A stretch of DNA of 64,000 nucleotides from Methylocystis sp. L43 (GTDB taxonomy: Bacteria > Pseudomonadota > Alphaproteobacteria > Rhizobiales > Beijerinckiaceae). Location of the stretch: NCBI RefSeq assembly GCF_015709525.1, contig NZ_JADNRA010000027.1, positions 75,126 to 139,125 of the forward strand, given 5' to 3'. This document shows positions 11,014 through 20,275 of the stretch, one piece after another. The stretch's first letter is position 1; each line of letters starts with the position of its first letter. The notes under the pieces were generated by a model. That model worked only from the letters and a program-made list of their open reading frames with translations. It did no database searches and was not told the DNA's origin. The position numbers and the translations under genes are program-made.

Positions 11014-14000
11014 ATGACCTCGAATATGGACACGTTCTGGGTTGTAAACTGGTCGACGGACGTCGACGGACAATGCAATTTCATCGGCGCGCAATGGCCG
11101 ACAATCACCGGTCAAACAGCCGCAGCTGCGATGGGCGGAGGCTGGCTGAAAACCATCCACCAGGACGATATCGAACAGGTGAAGGTCCAGCTAGCTCTGG
11201 CGAGAGAATCAGAGCGCCCGTTTCAGGTCGTCGCCAGGCTTAAGCGCCAGGATGGCCAGTTTCGCTGGGCGTTAGCGGTCGGCGCGCCGCGCTATGATGC
11301 GCAAGACGTATTCATTGGCTACGGCGGCTCCATCATCGATTTCCATGATCGGATAGAAATAACCGAGCGCAAAGAGCGCTTGGATGCGTTGCCGGCAAGC
11401 GAAGAGAGCTATCGTCCGCTTTTCGAGACGAGTCGCGACGGCATCGTCACCGTCGATATGAGCGGCCATATTCTCGAAGCCAACCCTGCTTACCAGAAGA
11501 TGCTCGGCTACACTCTCGAAGAGCTGAAGCGTCTGACGTATCAAGAACTGACTCCAGACGTCTGGCATGACATGGAAGCGGCGATCGTGCGGGAGCACAT
11601 TGTTCCGCGCGGCGAATCTGCCGAATATGAGAAGGAATATATCCGCAAGGATGGAACCGTATTTCCGATAAGTCTGCGAACGTGGACCGTTGTCGACGAA
11701 AGAGGCCATGTTGTCGGCATGCGCGCCTTCGTGCGCGACATCACCGAACGCAAGCAGGCCGAGGCGGCGCTGCGCGACAGTGAGGAACGGTTCCGTGTCT
11801 CCTTCGCAAACGCCTCAATTGGCTTCGCGATGAACGGGCCGGACGATACGCACCTGGACGCCAACCGCGCTTATTGCGTGATCACCGGCTACACGCGCGA
11901 GGAACTTCTTGCCCTCAAGGGTTTGGAGCTGATCCATCCGGATGATTGGCCAGCCAACAGGGCCTTGGCCGAACGGATGCTTGCGGGCGAGATCCCGGGC
12001 TTCGTCATCGAAAACCGCTATGTTCGAAAGAACGGCGAAAACATTTGGGTCCGCAAGAGCGTTTCGCTCATTCGCGCGGCCGACGGGGAACCAAGGTGGA
12101 TCATCACTCTCGTCGAGGATGTCACCGAGCGCAAGCTGGCCGAAGAGGCGCTGCAGCAAAGCCGCAACGATCTCGACCGCGCACAGGAGGTTGGAAAGAT
12201 CGGCTGGTGGCGGCTCGACGTGCGTCGGAACGTTTTGACCTGGTCGGACGAGAACCATCGGATCTTCGGCGTGCCGAAGGGGACGCCGCTGACCTACGAC
12301 AGTTTTCTTTCCATCGTGCACCCCGACGACCAGGCCGACGTTGACGCAAAGTGGCAGGCCGGCCTTCGCGGCGAACCCTACGACATCGAACACCGCATCG
12401 TGTCCGGGGAAGAGGTCAAATGGGTCCGTGAGAAGGCCTATCTGGAATTTGACGCGGCGGGCGCGCTTCTTGGCGGCTTCGGCGTTACGCAGGACATCAC
12501 CGATCGAAAGCAGGCGGAGGAGGCGCTCCGCGAGAGCGAGGCGCGGCTGCGGCTCGCGACCGAGGCCGCGAAGATCGGCGCCTTCGACTGGCGCATCCTG
12601 ACGGACGTGAACATCTGGACGCCGGAATTGGAGGCGATGTATGGGCTGTCGCCGGGCGAGTTCGGCCGGAGGCGGTCGGCCTGGGAACAGTTGGTGCACC
12701 AAGACGACCGCGCGGGCGCGGTCGCCAAGGCCAACGAAACGCTGGCGACGGGCGAGCCCGTCGAGCATGAGTGGCGAGTCGTCTGGCCCGACGGCAGCGT
12801 GCATTGGATTGCCGGGCGGTTTCAAGGTTTCAAGGACGCGGCCGGCAAGCCGGTGCGCCTCACAGGCGTGAACATCGACATTTCCGAGCGCAAGCGCGTC
12901 GAGGAGGCGCTGCGCGAAAGCGAACTTCGCTATCGCTCTCTCGTCGAAGCGGCGAGCGCCATCACATGGAGCTGTCCGCCATCCGGACTGCATCAAAAGC
13001 CGCAACAGGAGTGGATGGCCTTCACCGGTCAGACCGCCGAGGAAATGTTGGGCGACGGCTGGACCAAGGTCGTTCACCCTGATGACCTCGAGGCCACAGC
13101 GGCGCAGTGGCGAGCAGCGATCGGTCGCGGCGAGCCGTTTTGGAGCGAGCATCGCATCCGCCGACATGATGGCGAGTGGCGCTGGATGCGCGTTCAGGCC
13201 GCGCCCATTCGCGACGCAGCCGGCGAGATCGTCGAGTGGTTCGGCAGCAATACCGACATCAACGATCTCAAGCAGGCCGAACTGGCGCTACGGGAAAGCC
13301 AGCAGCAGCTCGCGCTGGCGCTGGAAGCCGGCCAGCTGGGATTCTGGGACTGGCACGTGCCCAGCGGCCGAGTCCAGTTCGGCGGCCATTGGGCGTCGAT
13401 GCTCGGCTACGATCTCAGCGAGATTGAACCCGATGTCGGAGCCTGGGAAAGCCTGATTCATCCCGACGAAAAGCAAGAGGTCGCCGCCAGATTATCTGAC
13501 CATCTGGAGGGTCGCTCGGATTTCTACGAATGCGAGCACCGCCTGCGTCACAAGGATGGTTCGTGGCGCTGGATCCTGGACCACGGACGGGTCGTGGAGC
13601 GGGACGCTGATGGCCGGCCGCTAAGGGCGATCGGCACCCATGCCGATGTGACCGCGCGACATGAGGCCGAAAGCGCGCTGCAAGAGGCCGACCGCCGCAA
13701 GGACGAGTTCCTCGCCACCCTGGCGCATGAGTTACGCAACCCGCTCGCCCCGATCCGGAACGCCGTGAATATTCTGAAGAAGAAGTATGGTCCCGAATTC
13801 CCCGACACTCCGCTGCTCGCCATGGTTGAGCGCCAGGTCGATCATCTTGTTCGCCTCGTCGACGACCTTCTCGAAATCTCCCGGATCAGCCGTGGCAAAA
13901 TCGAGTTGCGCAAGGAAAATGTCGCCGTGTCGGATTTCTTGCGGCATGCCTTGGAGGCCTGTCAGCCGCTCATCGACAACAAGAGCCACCGCGTAACCGT

Positions 14001-14382
14001 GAATATCGCGGATGAGTCGCTTCTGGTTTTCGGCGACTCCGTTCGTCTGGCGCAGATTGCGGCCAACATCATCAACAACGCGGCGAAATACACGCCGCCG
14101 GGCGGGCGCATCGAAATCGACGCCGCGCGGCGGGACGACGAGGTCGTTTTGCGGGTTCGCGACAATGGCGTCGGCATCAGCGCCGACATGATGCCGCGCG
14201 TCTTCGATCTCTTCGCGCAGACGGACGACCAGATTCGGCTTTCCGAAGGTGGGCTCGGCATTGGGCTCGCGCTTGTGCGCAGCCTTGTCGAGATCCACGG
14301 CGGCCGGGTGGAAGCGCGCAGCGAGGGCGCCGGCCGGGGCAGCGAATTCATCGTCAGTTTGCCGCTCGCGGATCGCGCCTAA
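11014..14382 (+). CDS. Soluble histidine kinase with seven PAS domains
   Basis: The protein has 1,122 residues without membrane segments. Seven consecutive PAS/PAC units can be counted by their linker ends (ITERK, ITERK, VTERK, ITDRK, ISERK, INDLK, VTARH), spanning roughly residues 1-890. A HisKA domain follows with H905 in LAHELRNPLAP, then HATPase motifs (NAAKYTPPGG, DNGVGIS, GLGIGLALV). There is no receiver. It lies just after a lone receiver protein, which may be its partner. The ligand or redox input of the PAS domains cannot be told from sequence. Confidence 0.93.
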   Translation: MTSNMDTFWVVNWSTDVDGQCNFIGAQWPTITGQTAAAAMGGGWLKTIHQDDIEQVKVQLALARESERPFQVVARLKRQDGQFRWALAVGAPRYDAQDVFIGYGGSIIDFHDRIEITERKERLDALPASEESYRPLFETSRDGIVTVDMSGHILEANPAYQKMLGYTLEELKRLTYQELTPDVWHDMEAAIVREHIVPRGESAEYEKEYIRKDGTVFPISLRTWTVVDERGHVVGMRAFVRDITERKQAEAALRDSEERFRVSFANASIGFAMNGPDDTHLDANRAYCVITGYTREELLALKGLELIHPDDWPANRALAERMLAGEIPGFVIENRYVRKNGENIWVRKSVSLIRAADGEPRWIITLVEDVTERKLAEEALQQSRNDLDRAQEVGKIGWWRLDVRRNVLTWSDENHRIFGVPKGTPLTYDSFLSIVHPDDQADVDAKWQAGLRGEPYDIEHRIVSGEEVKWVREKAYLEFDAAGALLGGFGVTQDITDRKQAEEALRESEARLRLATEAAKIGAFDWRILTDVNIWTPELEAMYGLSPGEFGRRRSAWEQLVHQDDRAGAVAKANETLATGEPVEHEWRVVWPDGSVHWIAGRFQGFKDAAGKPVRLTGVNIDISERKRVEEALRESELRYRSLVEAASAITWSCPPSGLHQKPQQEWMAFTGQTAEEMLGDGWTKVVHPDDLEATAAQWRAAIGRGEPFWSEHRIRRHDGEWRWMRVQAAPIRDAAGEIVEWFGSNTDINDLKQAELALRESQQQLALALEAGQLGFWDWHVPSGRVQFGGHWASMLGYDLSEIEPDVGAWESLIHPDEKQEVAARLSDHLEGRSDFYECEHRLRHKDGSWRWILDHGRVVERDADGRPLRAIGTHADVTARHEAESALQEADRRKDEFLATLAHELRNPLAPIRNAVNILKKKYGPEFPDTPLLAMVERQVDHLVRLVDDLLEISRISRGKIELRKENVAVSDFLRHALEACQPLIDNKSHRVTVNIADESLLVFGDSVRLAQIAANIINNAAKYTPPGGRIEIDAARRDDEVVLRVRDNGVGISADMMPRVFDLFAQTDDQIRLSEGGLGIGLALVRSLVEIHGGRVEARSEGAGRGSEFIVSLPLADRA

Positions 14383-14388
14383 CCAGCT

Positions 14389-14415
14389 GCGTCACCCTCC
14401 TCGGGAGGCTGACGC
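14389..14415. terminator. Strong hairpin between convergent genes, probable bidirectional terminator
   Basis: GCGTCA-CCCTCC pairs with GGGAGG-C-TGACGC around a 2-base loop, giving a 12-bp stem with one bulged base. It lies seven bases past the stop of the PAS kinase and 23 bases beyond the 3' end of the convergent heme monooxygenase gene. There is no clear T-tract, but stability and position suit a two-way terminator. Confidence 0.6.
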
Positions 14416-14437
14416 CCGTGCTCGTGCAGCATCAACC

Positions 14438-14779
14438 CTATTCTGCGGCAGTCGGCGCATAGTTTGGATTGGCTTCGGTGAGAACCGCGTCGAAGCCTTC
14501 GAACTCGGGACCGCCCAGATAGAGATCGCGGTTCTGACCAGCGTTTTTGTGAGCCTCGCGAAAATGTTCGGAATGCGTCCAATCGATGAAGTGCTGCCGA
14601 GTTTCCCACAGCGCATGCGACGCATAGAGAATATGGTCCTCCCGCTCTGGCCCTTTGAGCAGATGGAAGACGATGAAGCCGGGCCTTTCCTGAAGCCGCG
14701 ACTGACGCGAGCGCCAGACGTCCTCGAACGCCTGTTCCTTTCCCTTGACGATTTTGAAGCGGTTCATTGCGACAAACAT
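14438..14779 (-). CDS. IsdG/HmoA-type heme-degrading monooxygenase
   Basis: This 113-residue protein has the antibiotic-biosynthesis-monooxygenase (ABM) ferredoxin-like fold. The N/W/H catalytic triad of IsdG-type heme oxygenases is present at N6, W67 and H77, nearly the same numbering as staphylococcal IsdG (N7/W67/H77). Such enzymes open heme and release iron in the cytoplasm. ATG 14779 follows AGGAG. The gene is divergent from a metal P-type ATPase and 2.8 kb from a TonB receptor and siderophore locus, which fits a role in iron homeostasis. ABM proteins can also be quinol monooxygenases, but the triad favours heme. Confidence 0.82.
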   Translation of the reverse strand: MFVAMNRFKIVKGKEQAFEDVWRSRQSRLQERPGFIVFHLLKGPEREDHILYASHALWETRQHFIDWTHSEHFREAHKNAGQNRDLYLGGPEFEGFDAVLTEANPNYAPTAAE

Positions 14780-14891
14780 GACTCGGCTCCTGTCAGTGGT
14801 TTCGGCGGGTCGCGCCAGCGATCTTAGCTAATCGTCCTTAAGGCGAAAGGCAAAGAACATGGTTGAAAGGGCGCGGTAGCGACTCCGCTAA

Positions 14892-14912
14892 GTCCACAAC
14901 GCTTTTGTGGAC
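14892..14912. promoter_or_regulatory. Perfect inverted repeat in the divergent region upstream of the P-type ATPase
   Basis: GTCCACAA (14,892-14,899) and TTGTGGAC (14,905-14,912) are exact complements around a 5-base loop. The site lies between the divergent heme monooxygenase and ATPase genes, so an operator shared by both is plausible. It has no similarity to a Fur box. Confidence 0.4.
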
Positions 14913-14984
14913 CGGGGCGCCAAACTACGTTAGGAGCGAATCTAGCGGCTGCGTGAGCCTCGCAAGCATTTCCGAGAAACGCTC

Positions 14985-17135
14985 TTGAGGAAGGGAGCCC
15001 CCTCGCTGACCATTGCGTGTGTAGAAATTGTGCATGAGTTGGACAAGCGACTGCGGTTGCGGATTTTGTCCGATGCGGACGATTTTGCGCAAACGGAAGT
15101 TGCGCTGCGACAGCTTCCGGGCGTCGCGTCCGTGCGCGCCAATCGCGCCTGCCTTTCGTTGACGCTGGCGTATGACGGACAGCCTGAGGTCCGCGACGCC
15201 ATTCTCGCGACCGCACGTCGAACGCCATCAGCGGCGGCGGATATCTGGCGGCCTCCGCCAGCCGCCAACGCCAGGCGCGTGACTCTCGCAGCCGGCGCGA
15301 TCGTCGCCGCGCTCGTGCTTCCCGCGCCGCTCGCCGCAGCGATCACTTGGCTCAACATCTCGGACGTCCTCGCGCGCGGAATCTTTGCGGCGGCGCGCGG
15401 CAGGCTGAAGACCGACGTTCTTGATGCGCTCGCCATCGGCGTGCCGGCGGCGCGCCAGGAATATGCCACCGCCAGCGTGACCCGCTTTCTTCTCGCGCTG
15501 GCGGAGCATATCGAGGCCACCACCGTCCAGCAGTCCGACGAATTGCTGCGTTCGCTCCTGCGACAGGCGCCTGGCGATGTCTGGGTGGAACGCCGCGACG
15601 GCGAACTCGCGCGCGTGCCGTTCATGCAGCTGAAAGGCGGCGAGCGCGTCGTTATCGGCGCCGGCGAAACCATTCCGGTTGACGGCCCGGTGGTGGCCGG
15701 CGACGCTTATGTCGATCAGTCGTCGGTGACCGGCGAAAGCCTTCCCCTGCCGCGCGCGGTCGGAGAGCATGCGCTCGCGGGCGGCGTTGTCACCGACGGA
15801 CGGCTCGTGGTCCACGCTGAGCGCGTGGGCGAGGCGACGACGACCGGGCGTATCGCGCGCTATATTCAGGAAGCGCTCGACCGTCCGGCGGAGATCCAGA
15901 CTGTGTCCAGCGTCTTTGCGGATCGGCGCGTCGGCATTACGCTGGCCACGGCTGCAGTGGTGTTCGCGCTCACGCGCGACTGGCGCCGGATCGAATCCGT
16001 CTTCATGGTCGACTATTCCTGCGCCGTGAAGCTCGGCACGCCGATCGCCATAAAATCGGCAATGTATCGGGCGGCGCAAGAAGGCTGTCTGGTCAAGAGC
16101 GGAACGGCGATCGAAACGCTCGCCGGAGTGGACACGATCGTCTTCGACAAGACCGGCACGCTGACCCACAACACGCTCGAGGTCACGGACATTTGTCCGC
16201 TGGACCCGGAGATCGACGAAGAACGGGCGGCCGCCATAGTCGCGTCGCTCGGCGAACACACGAGCCACCCCATCGCGCGCGCCGTCGTCGGGCTCGCGCA
16301 GCAGCGCCGGCTCGCCCATGTTCCGCATGAGGCGGTGAATTTCATCGTCGGCCATGGCGTGGAAGCGAATGTTGATGGACGTCGCATTCGGTTTGGCAGC
16401 CGGCATTATCTCGAAGACGACGAGCACATTTCATTTGCGGACGCCCGCAAGACCGTGCGAGCGCTTCAAGAGCAAGGCAAATCGCTTCTCTATGTCGCCG
16501 CCGATGAGCGCCCGATTGCGGTCTTTGCATTGCGCGATCGATTGCGGCCGGAGAGCGCGCGCACGCTTGCGCAGTTGCGCGCGTTAGGAGTCAAGCGCCT
16601 CGTGATGATCACGGGCGACCGCCAGGCGCCGGCGCTGGCTTTCGCGGAGGCGCTCGGCATAGATGCGGTACATTACGAACAGCAGCCGGAGGACAAGGCC
16701 GACATCATAGCGGCGCTCAAACAGGAGGGCCGCCGCGTCGCTTATATCGGCGATGGCGTGAACGACGGGCCCGCATTGATGGCGGCGGACGTCGGCATCT
16801 CGATGCCGCGCGCCGCCGATATTGCGCGAGCCACCGCCGACATTGTCTTGCTGGAAGACAGACTCGATTCCGTCGCCACGATGCTCACCATCGCCCGGGA
16901 GGCAATGGGTCTGATCCATTCGAACTTTAAGATCGCGGTAGGCGTGAATTCGGCGATTCTGGGCGCTGCGGCGTTCGGCCGCCTTTCTCCTCTCGCCGCC
17001 GCCACGCTGCACAATGGGACAACGATCGCCGTCCTGCTGCGCGCGCTGCTGAGCGGACGAGGGCGCAGTCCCGTCACAGAGAAAGTCTCACGCGATTCAG
17101 TCGCACTCGAGCAAAGCCGGGCGCACGAACAATAG
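14985..17135 (+). CDS. Heavy-metal P1B-type ATPase with a non-canonical Ser-Cys metal motif
   Basis: The protein has up to 716 residues. An N-terminal metal-binding-like domain (residues 10-75) lacks the CXXC of HMA domains. Actuator motif TGES, phosphorylation motif DKTGT (D387) and hinge GDGVND are all intact, so it is an active-type pump. The usual CPC/CPX motif of the ion channel is replaced by YSCAVKLGTP, with Ser-Cys at about residues 345-346. That places it outside the Cu and Zn/Cd classes, nearer to pumps proposed for iron, manganese or other first-row metals. The start is uncertain: TTG 14985 is at the edge of a GGAAGGGAG stretch, and a CTG near 15,006 is an alternative. Confidence 0.88.
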   Translation: MRKGAPSLTIACVEIVHELDKRLRLRILSDADDFAQTEVALRQLPGVASVRANRACLSLTLAYDGQPEVRDAILATARRTPSAAADIWRPPPAANARRVTLAAGAIVAALVLPAPLAAAITWLNISDVLARGIFAAARGRLKTDVLDALAIGVPAARQEYATASVTRFLLALAEHIEATTVQQSDELLRSLLRQAPGDVWVERRDGELARVPFMQLKGGERVVIGAGETIPVDGPVVAGDAYVDQSSVTGESLPLPRAVGEHALAGGVVTDGRLVVHAERVGEATTTGRIARYIQEALDRPAEIQTVSSVFADRRVGITLATAAVVFALTRDWRRIESVFMVDYSCAVKLGTPIAIKSAMYRAAQEGCLVKSGTAIETLAGVDTIVFDKTGTLTHNTLEVTDICPLDPEIDEERAAAIVASLGEHTSHPIARAVVGLAQQRRLAHVPHEAVNFIVGHGVEANVDGRRIRFGSRHYLEDDEHISFADARKTVRALQEQGKSLLYVAADERPIAVFALRDRLRPESARTLAQLRALGVKRLVMITGDRQAPALAFAEALGIDAVHYEQQPEDKADIIAALKQEGRRVAYIGDGVNDGPALMAADVGISMPRAADIARATADIVLLEDRLDSVATMLTIAREAMGLIHSNFKIAVGVNSAILGAAAFGRLSPLAAATLHNGTTIAVLLRALLSGRGRSPVTEKVSRDSVALEQSRAHEQ

Positions 17136-17539
17136 CAGAGCTCCTTCCGCTCGGCGGCGTAAGCGCGCGCCGGGTGAATCACGATTAGCTGCAAGCGTTG
17201 CGCCCAACCACGCGATCTGAAGCTCGATGTGTCTGCAAGGTCGCACGCAAGTAAGAGACCACTGCCCTTGATCGCCTCGACAGTCCGCCGCGTAATCGGA
17301 TTCAGTTGGCTTCGGCGCTGCGCGGTGACTGCGTGCGAGTCGTTTTGTTTACAACTTAAGCAACAAAGAACTATCTTCTTTGGAATGAGAATAAATATAA
17401 GTAATATATGGTACATATGTCACATCGCGCTTAAAATACTTCCGAAATAACGACTGCATAATTGACGAAGAAAAAATATCCGCGCTATGTGCAGCATACA
17501 ACGCGAGGCGTCGCACTGCACAATAGTAGAGGCGGACGA
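17136..17539. other. Promoter region of the siderophore receptor
   Basis: This gap of about 400 bases turns strongly AT-rich from about 17,340, in contrast to its surroundings. It contains a Fur-box-like element (17,386-17,400) and further TA-rich sequence (AAGTAATATATGGTAC). No gene is visible; an open frame from TTG 17,462 merely extends the receptor gene upstream. This is the most likely control region for the whole siderophore locus. Confidence 0.55.
17386..17400 (+). promoter_or_regulatory. Candidate Fur/Mur-type box
   Basis: TGAGAATAAATATAA matches 11 of the 14 specified bases of the Fur core TGATAAT-N-ATTATCA. It lies 140 bases before the TonB receptor start, in an AT-rich promoter. 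In Hyphomicrobiales iron control often runs through Irr or RirA instead, so the identity of the regulator is open. Confidence 0.4.
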
Positions 17540-19972
17540 ATGACTAAGAAACATTCCATATTTTCCTGCCTCGAGTCTTGGGAGATCGGGAAAAAATCCC
17601 GGTTTGTATGTAGTTTCGGCGCGCCGGTTGTGATCGCGCTCGAAATCGCATCGGCTTCGGCGCAGGACGCCGCGCAAACATTGCCTCCGGTGACCGTGGA
17701 CGCCCCGCGCGAAAAGCCGCAAGCCAAACCGCGGCAACAAACGCAACGTCCCGTCGCATCGAGCGCACGGGCGAGCAGCGTTCATCCGAGCGGCCCGAGG
17801 CCGCATGTGGCTTCGACGTCGCGTGGCGCCACGTCCGCCGCCCCGCAGGTCGGTCCTCCGCTGCTCTCCGGCGCAAACGGCGTTGCGCCGTCTCCGCCAA
17901 CGGGTGAAATCGGCAATCTTCCGCCGGCCTACGCCGGAGGCGAGGTCGCTCGCGGCGCCCGGCTCGGCATGCTCGGCAATCGCGATTTCATGGATACGCC
18001 GTTCAATGTGACAAGCTACACGTCGGCGCTGATCGAGAACCAGCAGGCGCGCACCTTGCAGCAGGTCTTGGAGAACGATCCGTCGGTCCGCATGACCACG
18101 TCGGCCGGGCACATTCGCGAGAATTTCAGAATTCGCGGCTTCCCCGTGCTTGGCAGCGAGCTTGCGCTCAATGGCATGTATGGCTTGGCGCCGGACGGCC
18201 ATGTGCCGACCGAATTCCTGGAGCGCGTCGAAGTGCTCAAGGGGCCGGGCGCGCTGCTCAACGGCATGGCGCCTTTCGGCGCGGTCGGCGGCTCGATCAA
18301 TCTTGTCACCAAACATGCGGGCGATGCGCCGATCACCAGCGTCAGCACGGATTACACATCCAGTTCTCAGTTCGGCACGCATATCGATGTCGGGCGACGC
18401 GGCGGCGACCACAATCAATTCGGCGTTCGCTACAACGGCGTTTATCGCAGCGGCGGGACGACGCTCGACGAGCAGTGGAAAGTGCGGGGGCTGAACGCGC
18501 TGGCGCTCGATTTCCGGGAAGAGCGCGTCAGGCTGTCGATCGACGCCTATCACAGCCAGGAAATCTTCAAGAACGGCAGCGCATTCTTCGCAAGCTTCAG
18601 CGGCATTGGCGTGGCCGCGGCGCCAAGCGCAAGCACGAATCTCTTCGTTGGTTCGAACGCACGGTTCGAGAACAAGGCGGTCATGGCGCGCGGCGAGCTG
18701 GATGTCGCAGAGAACGTCACTGTTTTCGCCGGCATCGGCTTCTTGGACAGCCGAAACTTCGGCTTTACCAACGGAACTCAGGCGCCCGGCGTAAACTTGC
18801 TCGGCAACTTCACCGGAACGCGCATCGTCAATCTGCGCGGCTACACCAATACGCTTTCGACGCAGGGCGGATTGCGCGGCGAGTTGGACACGGGACCGCT
18901 TCGCCACAAATTCGTGGTGAGCGCCTCGGCGCTGAAATTCAGCCAAAGTTCCGAGTTTGGATTCATTGGCCCTTACAGATCGAACATTTATCTCCCCGTC
19001 GTGCCGCCTCAGGCGCCGCCGCCGCCGGTCGTTCCGAACACGCCGTTCCGTCTCGGCCAACCCTATTTCGCGACCGATCCGCGAAAGACGGGAGAAACCT
19101 ATCTGGCGAGCCTCGCTTTCGCCGACACCATTTCGGCCTTCGACGAACGCATCCAGTTCATCGGCGGCCTGCGCAGCCAGCGCGTGATGACCAAGAACTT
19201 CCAGGCCAATACAGGCTTTGAGACCAGCTCCTACGACAGCCATCGCCTCTCGCCGGCCTTCGCCCTGATCGTCAAGCCATTCGACAACCGCCTGTCGCTT
19301 TACGCCAACTACATTGAAGGCCTCAGTCAGGGTTTGCGCGTCACGAACGTCCTCGCAGCTAATTACAACGAGACGTTCCCGCCCTTCGTCTCCAAGCAGA
19401 TCGAGACCGGCGCAAAGCTGGATTTGGGGATTCTCGCGAATACGCTCAGCCTCTATGAGATCACGCAGCCAACCATGTCGACGGTGGGCACGGGAGCCGC
19501 GCAGACCCAAAGGCCCGTCCAGCAACGCAACCAGGGCATAGAGTGGAACGTCTTTGGCGAGCCGATCCCCGGCGTCCGCGTGCTGGGCGGCGTCTCCTAT
19601 ACGGTCGGCGTCATCACGCAGAGCGCGGACGGAAAGACCACCGGAAAGAACGCCTTCGGCATACCAAGATGGCAGGCCAACTTCTATGGCGAATGGGATC
19701 TTCCCTATCTGGTCGGGGTGACCGTAGAAGGTCGCGTCATCTATACGAGCGCCCTCTATGTCGACTCGTTGAACTATTACCGAATTCCTGAATGGACGCG
19801 CTTCGACGCAGGCGCTCGCTACACTACGAAGATCTACGGCACGGACATGACGCTGCGGGCGAATGTGAACAATCTGTTCAATCGCAGCTACTGGTCTGGA
19901 GCGTTTAACGACGGTTTCGCCACGCTCGATGCGCCGCGTACCGTCCTACTGTCGGCAACCTTCAACTTCTAA
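17540..19972 (+). CDS. TonB-dependent siderophore receptor
   Basis: This 810-residue outer-membrane receptor has a signal peptide ending near ASASAQ (about residue 41), a TonB-box-like LPPVTV, an unusually long Pro/Ala/Ser-rich linker (residues 50-130), and a plug domain with the FRIRGF motif and ENDPS segment. A 22-strand barrel follows, ending in a C-terminal phenylalanine (SATFNF). ATG 17540 follows GAGGCGG; the earlier TTG frame start at 17462 would put 26 residues ahead of the signal. As the first gene of the siderophore locus, it is the probable importer of the cognate ferric catecholate. It resembles the FhuA/FptA class generally, and ligand class cannot be read from the sequence alone. 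Confidence 0.92.
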   Translation: MTKKHSIFSCLESWEIGKKSRFVCSFGAPVVIALEIASASAQDAAQTLPPVTVDAPREKPQAKPRQQTQRPVASSARASSVHPSGPRPHVASTSRGATSAAPQVGPPLLSGANGVAPSPPTGEIGNLPPAYAGGEVARGARLGMLGNRDFMDTPFNVTSYTSALIENQQARTLQQVLENDPSVRMTTSAGHIRENFRIRGFPVLGSELALNGMYGLAPDGHVPTEFLERVEVLKGPGALLNGMAPFGAVGGSINLVTKHAGDAPITSVSTDYTSSSQFGTHIDVGRRGGDHNQFGVRYNGVYRSGGTTLDEQWKVRGLNALALDFREERVRLSIDAYHSQEIFKNGSAFFASFSGIGVAAAPSASTNLFVGSNARFENKAVMARGELDVAENVTVFAGIGFLDSRNFGFTNGTQAPGVNLLGNFTGTRIVNLRGYTNTLSTQGGLRGELDTGPLRHKFVVSASALKFSQSSEFGFIGPYRSNIYLPVVPPQAPPPPVVPNTPFRLGQPYFATDPRKTGETYLASLAFADTISAFDERIQFIGGLRSQRVMTKNFQANTGFETSSYDSHRLSPAFALIVKPFDNRLSLYANYIEGLSQGLRVTNVLAANYNETFPPFVSKQIETGAKLDLGILANTLSLYEITQPTMSTVGTGAAQTQRPVQQRNQGIEWNVFGEPIPGVRVLGGVSYTVGVITQSADGKTTGKNAFGIPRWQANFYGEWDLPYLVGVTVEGRVIYTSALYVDSLNYYRIPEWTRFDAGARYTTKIYGTDMTLRANVNNLFNRSYWSGAFNDGFATLDAPRTVLLSATFNF

Positions 19973-19987
19973 GGATGGGAGCGGACG

Positions 19988-20275
19988 ATGAACCTCTCGC
20001 CCGCAGCTATGCAATTGGCCGCCTGCACGGCCATCACGATGGGCGCCGCCGGCCTCTATCTCGGGGCGCGGAACCAGCGCTGGCTGTCGCGGCCGTTGCC
20101 TGGGTTGTGGAGCGGCGTCGCGGGGGCGGCGCTGCTGCTTCTCGGCGTTCTTCTGTGGAGTCAGGTGGTTCAGCTTTCGACCGCGATTTTCGCGGCGCTC
20201 GTTTTGATCATGCTTCTGTTCATCGTTTTCCCAGCCCTAGGAGCGCTGCGAACCTTCACCAGGAACGCGCCATGA
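19988..20275 (+). CDS. Small membrane protein, DUF3325-like
   Basis: This 95-residue protein has about three membrane helices. The pattern YLGARNQRWLSRPLPG followed by two Leu/Ala-rich helices resembles DUF3325 proteins, which usually sit in TonB-receptor and PepSY operons. ATG 19988 follows GGATGGGAG. It overlaps the next gene by four bases. The role in ferrisiderophore uptake or reduction is inferred from context only. Confidence 0.65.
   Translation: MNLSPAAMQLAACTAITMGAAGLYLGARNQRWLSRPLPGLWSGVAGAALLLLGVLLWSQVVQLSTAIFAALVLIMLLFIVFPALGALRTFTRNAP

Noticed and set aside
11815-13167. A long antisense open frame of 450 codons in the PAS kinase gene
   Set aside because: It mirrors the repeated PAS coding frame and has no recognisable domain.
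17420-19525. A 701-codon open frame antisense to the TonB receptor gene
   Set aside because: Its translation is Arg/Ala/Glu-rich with no domain, as expected from the complement of GC-rich coding sequence, and it has no ribosome-binding site. The receptor on the plus strand is certain.
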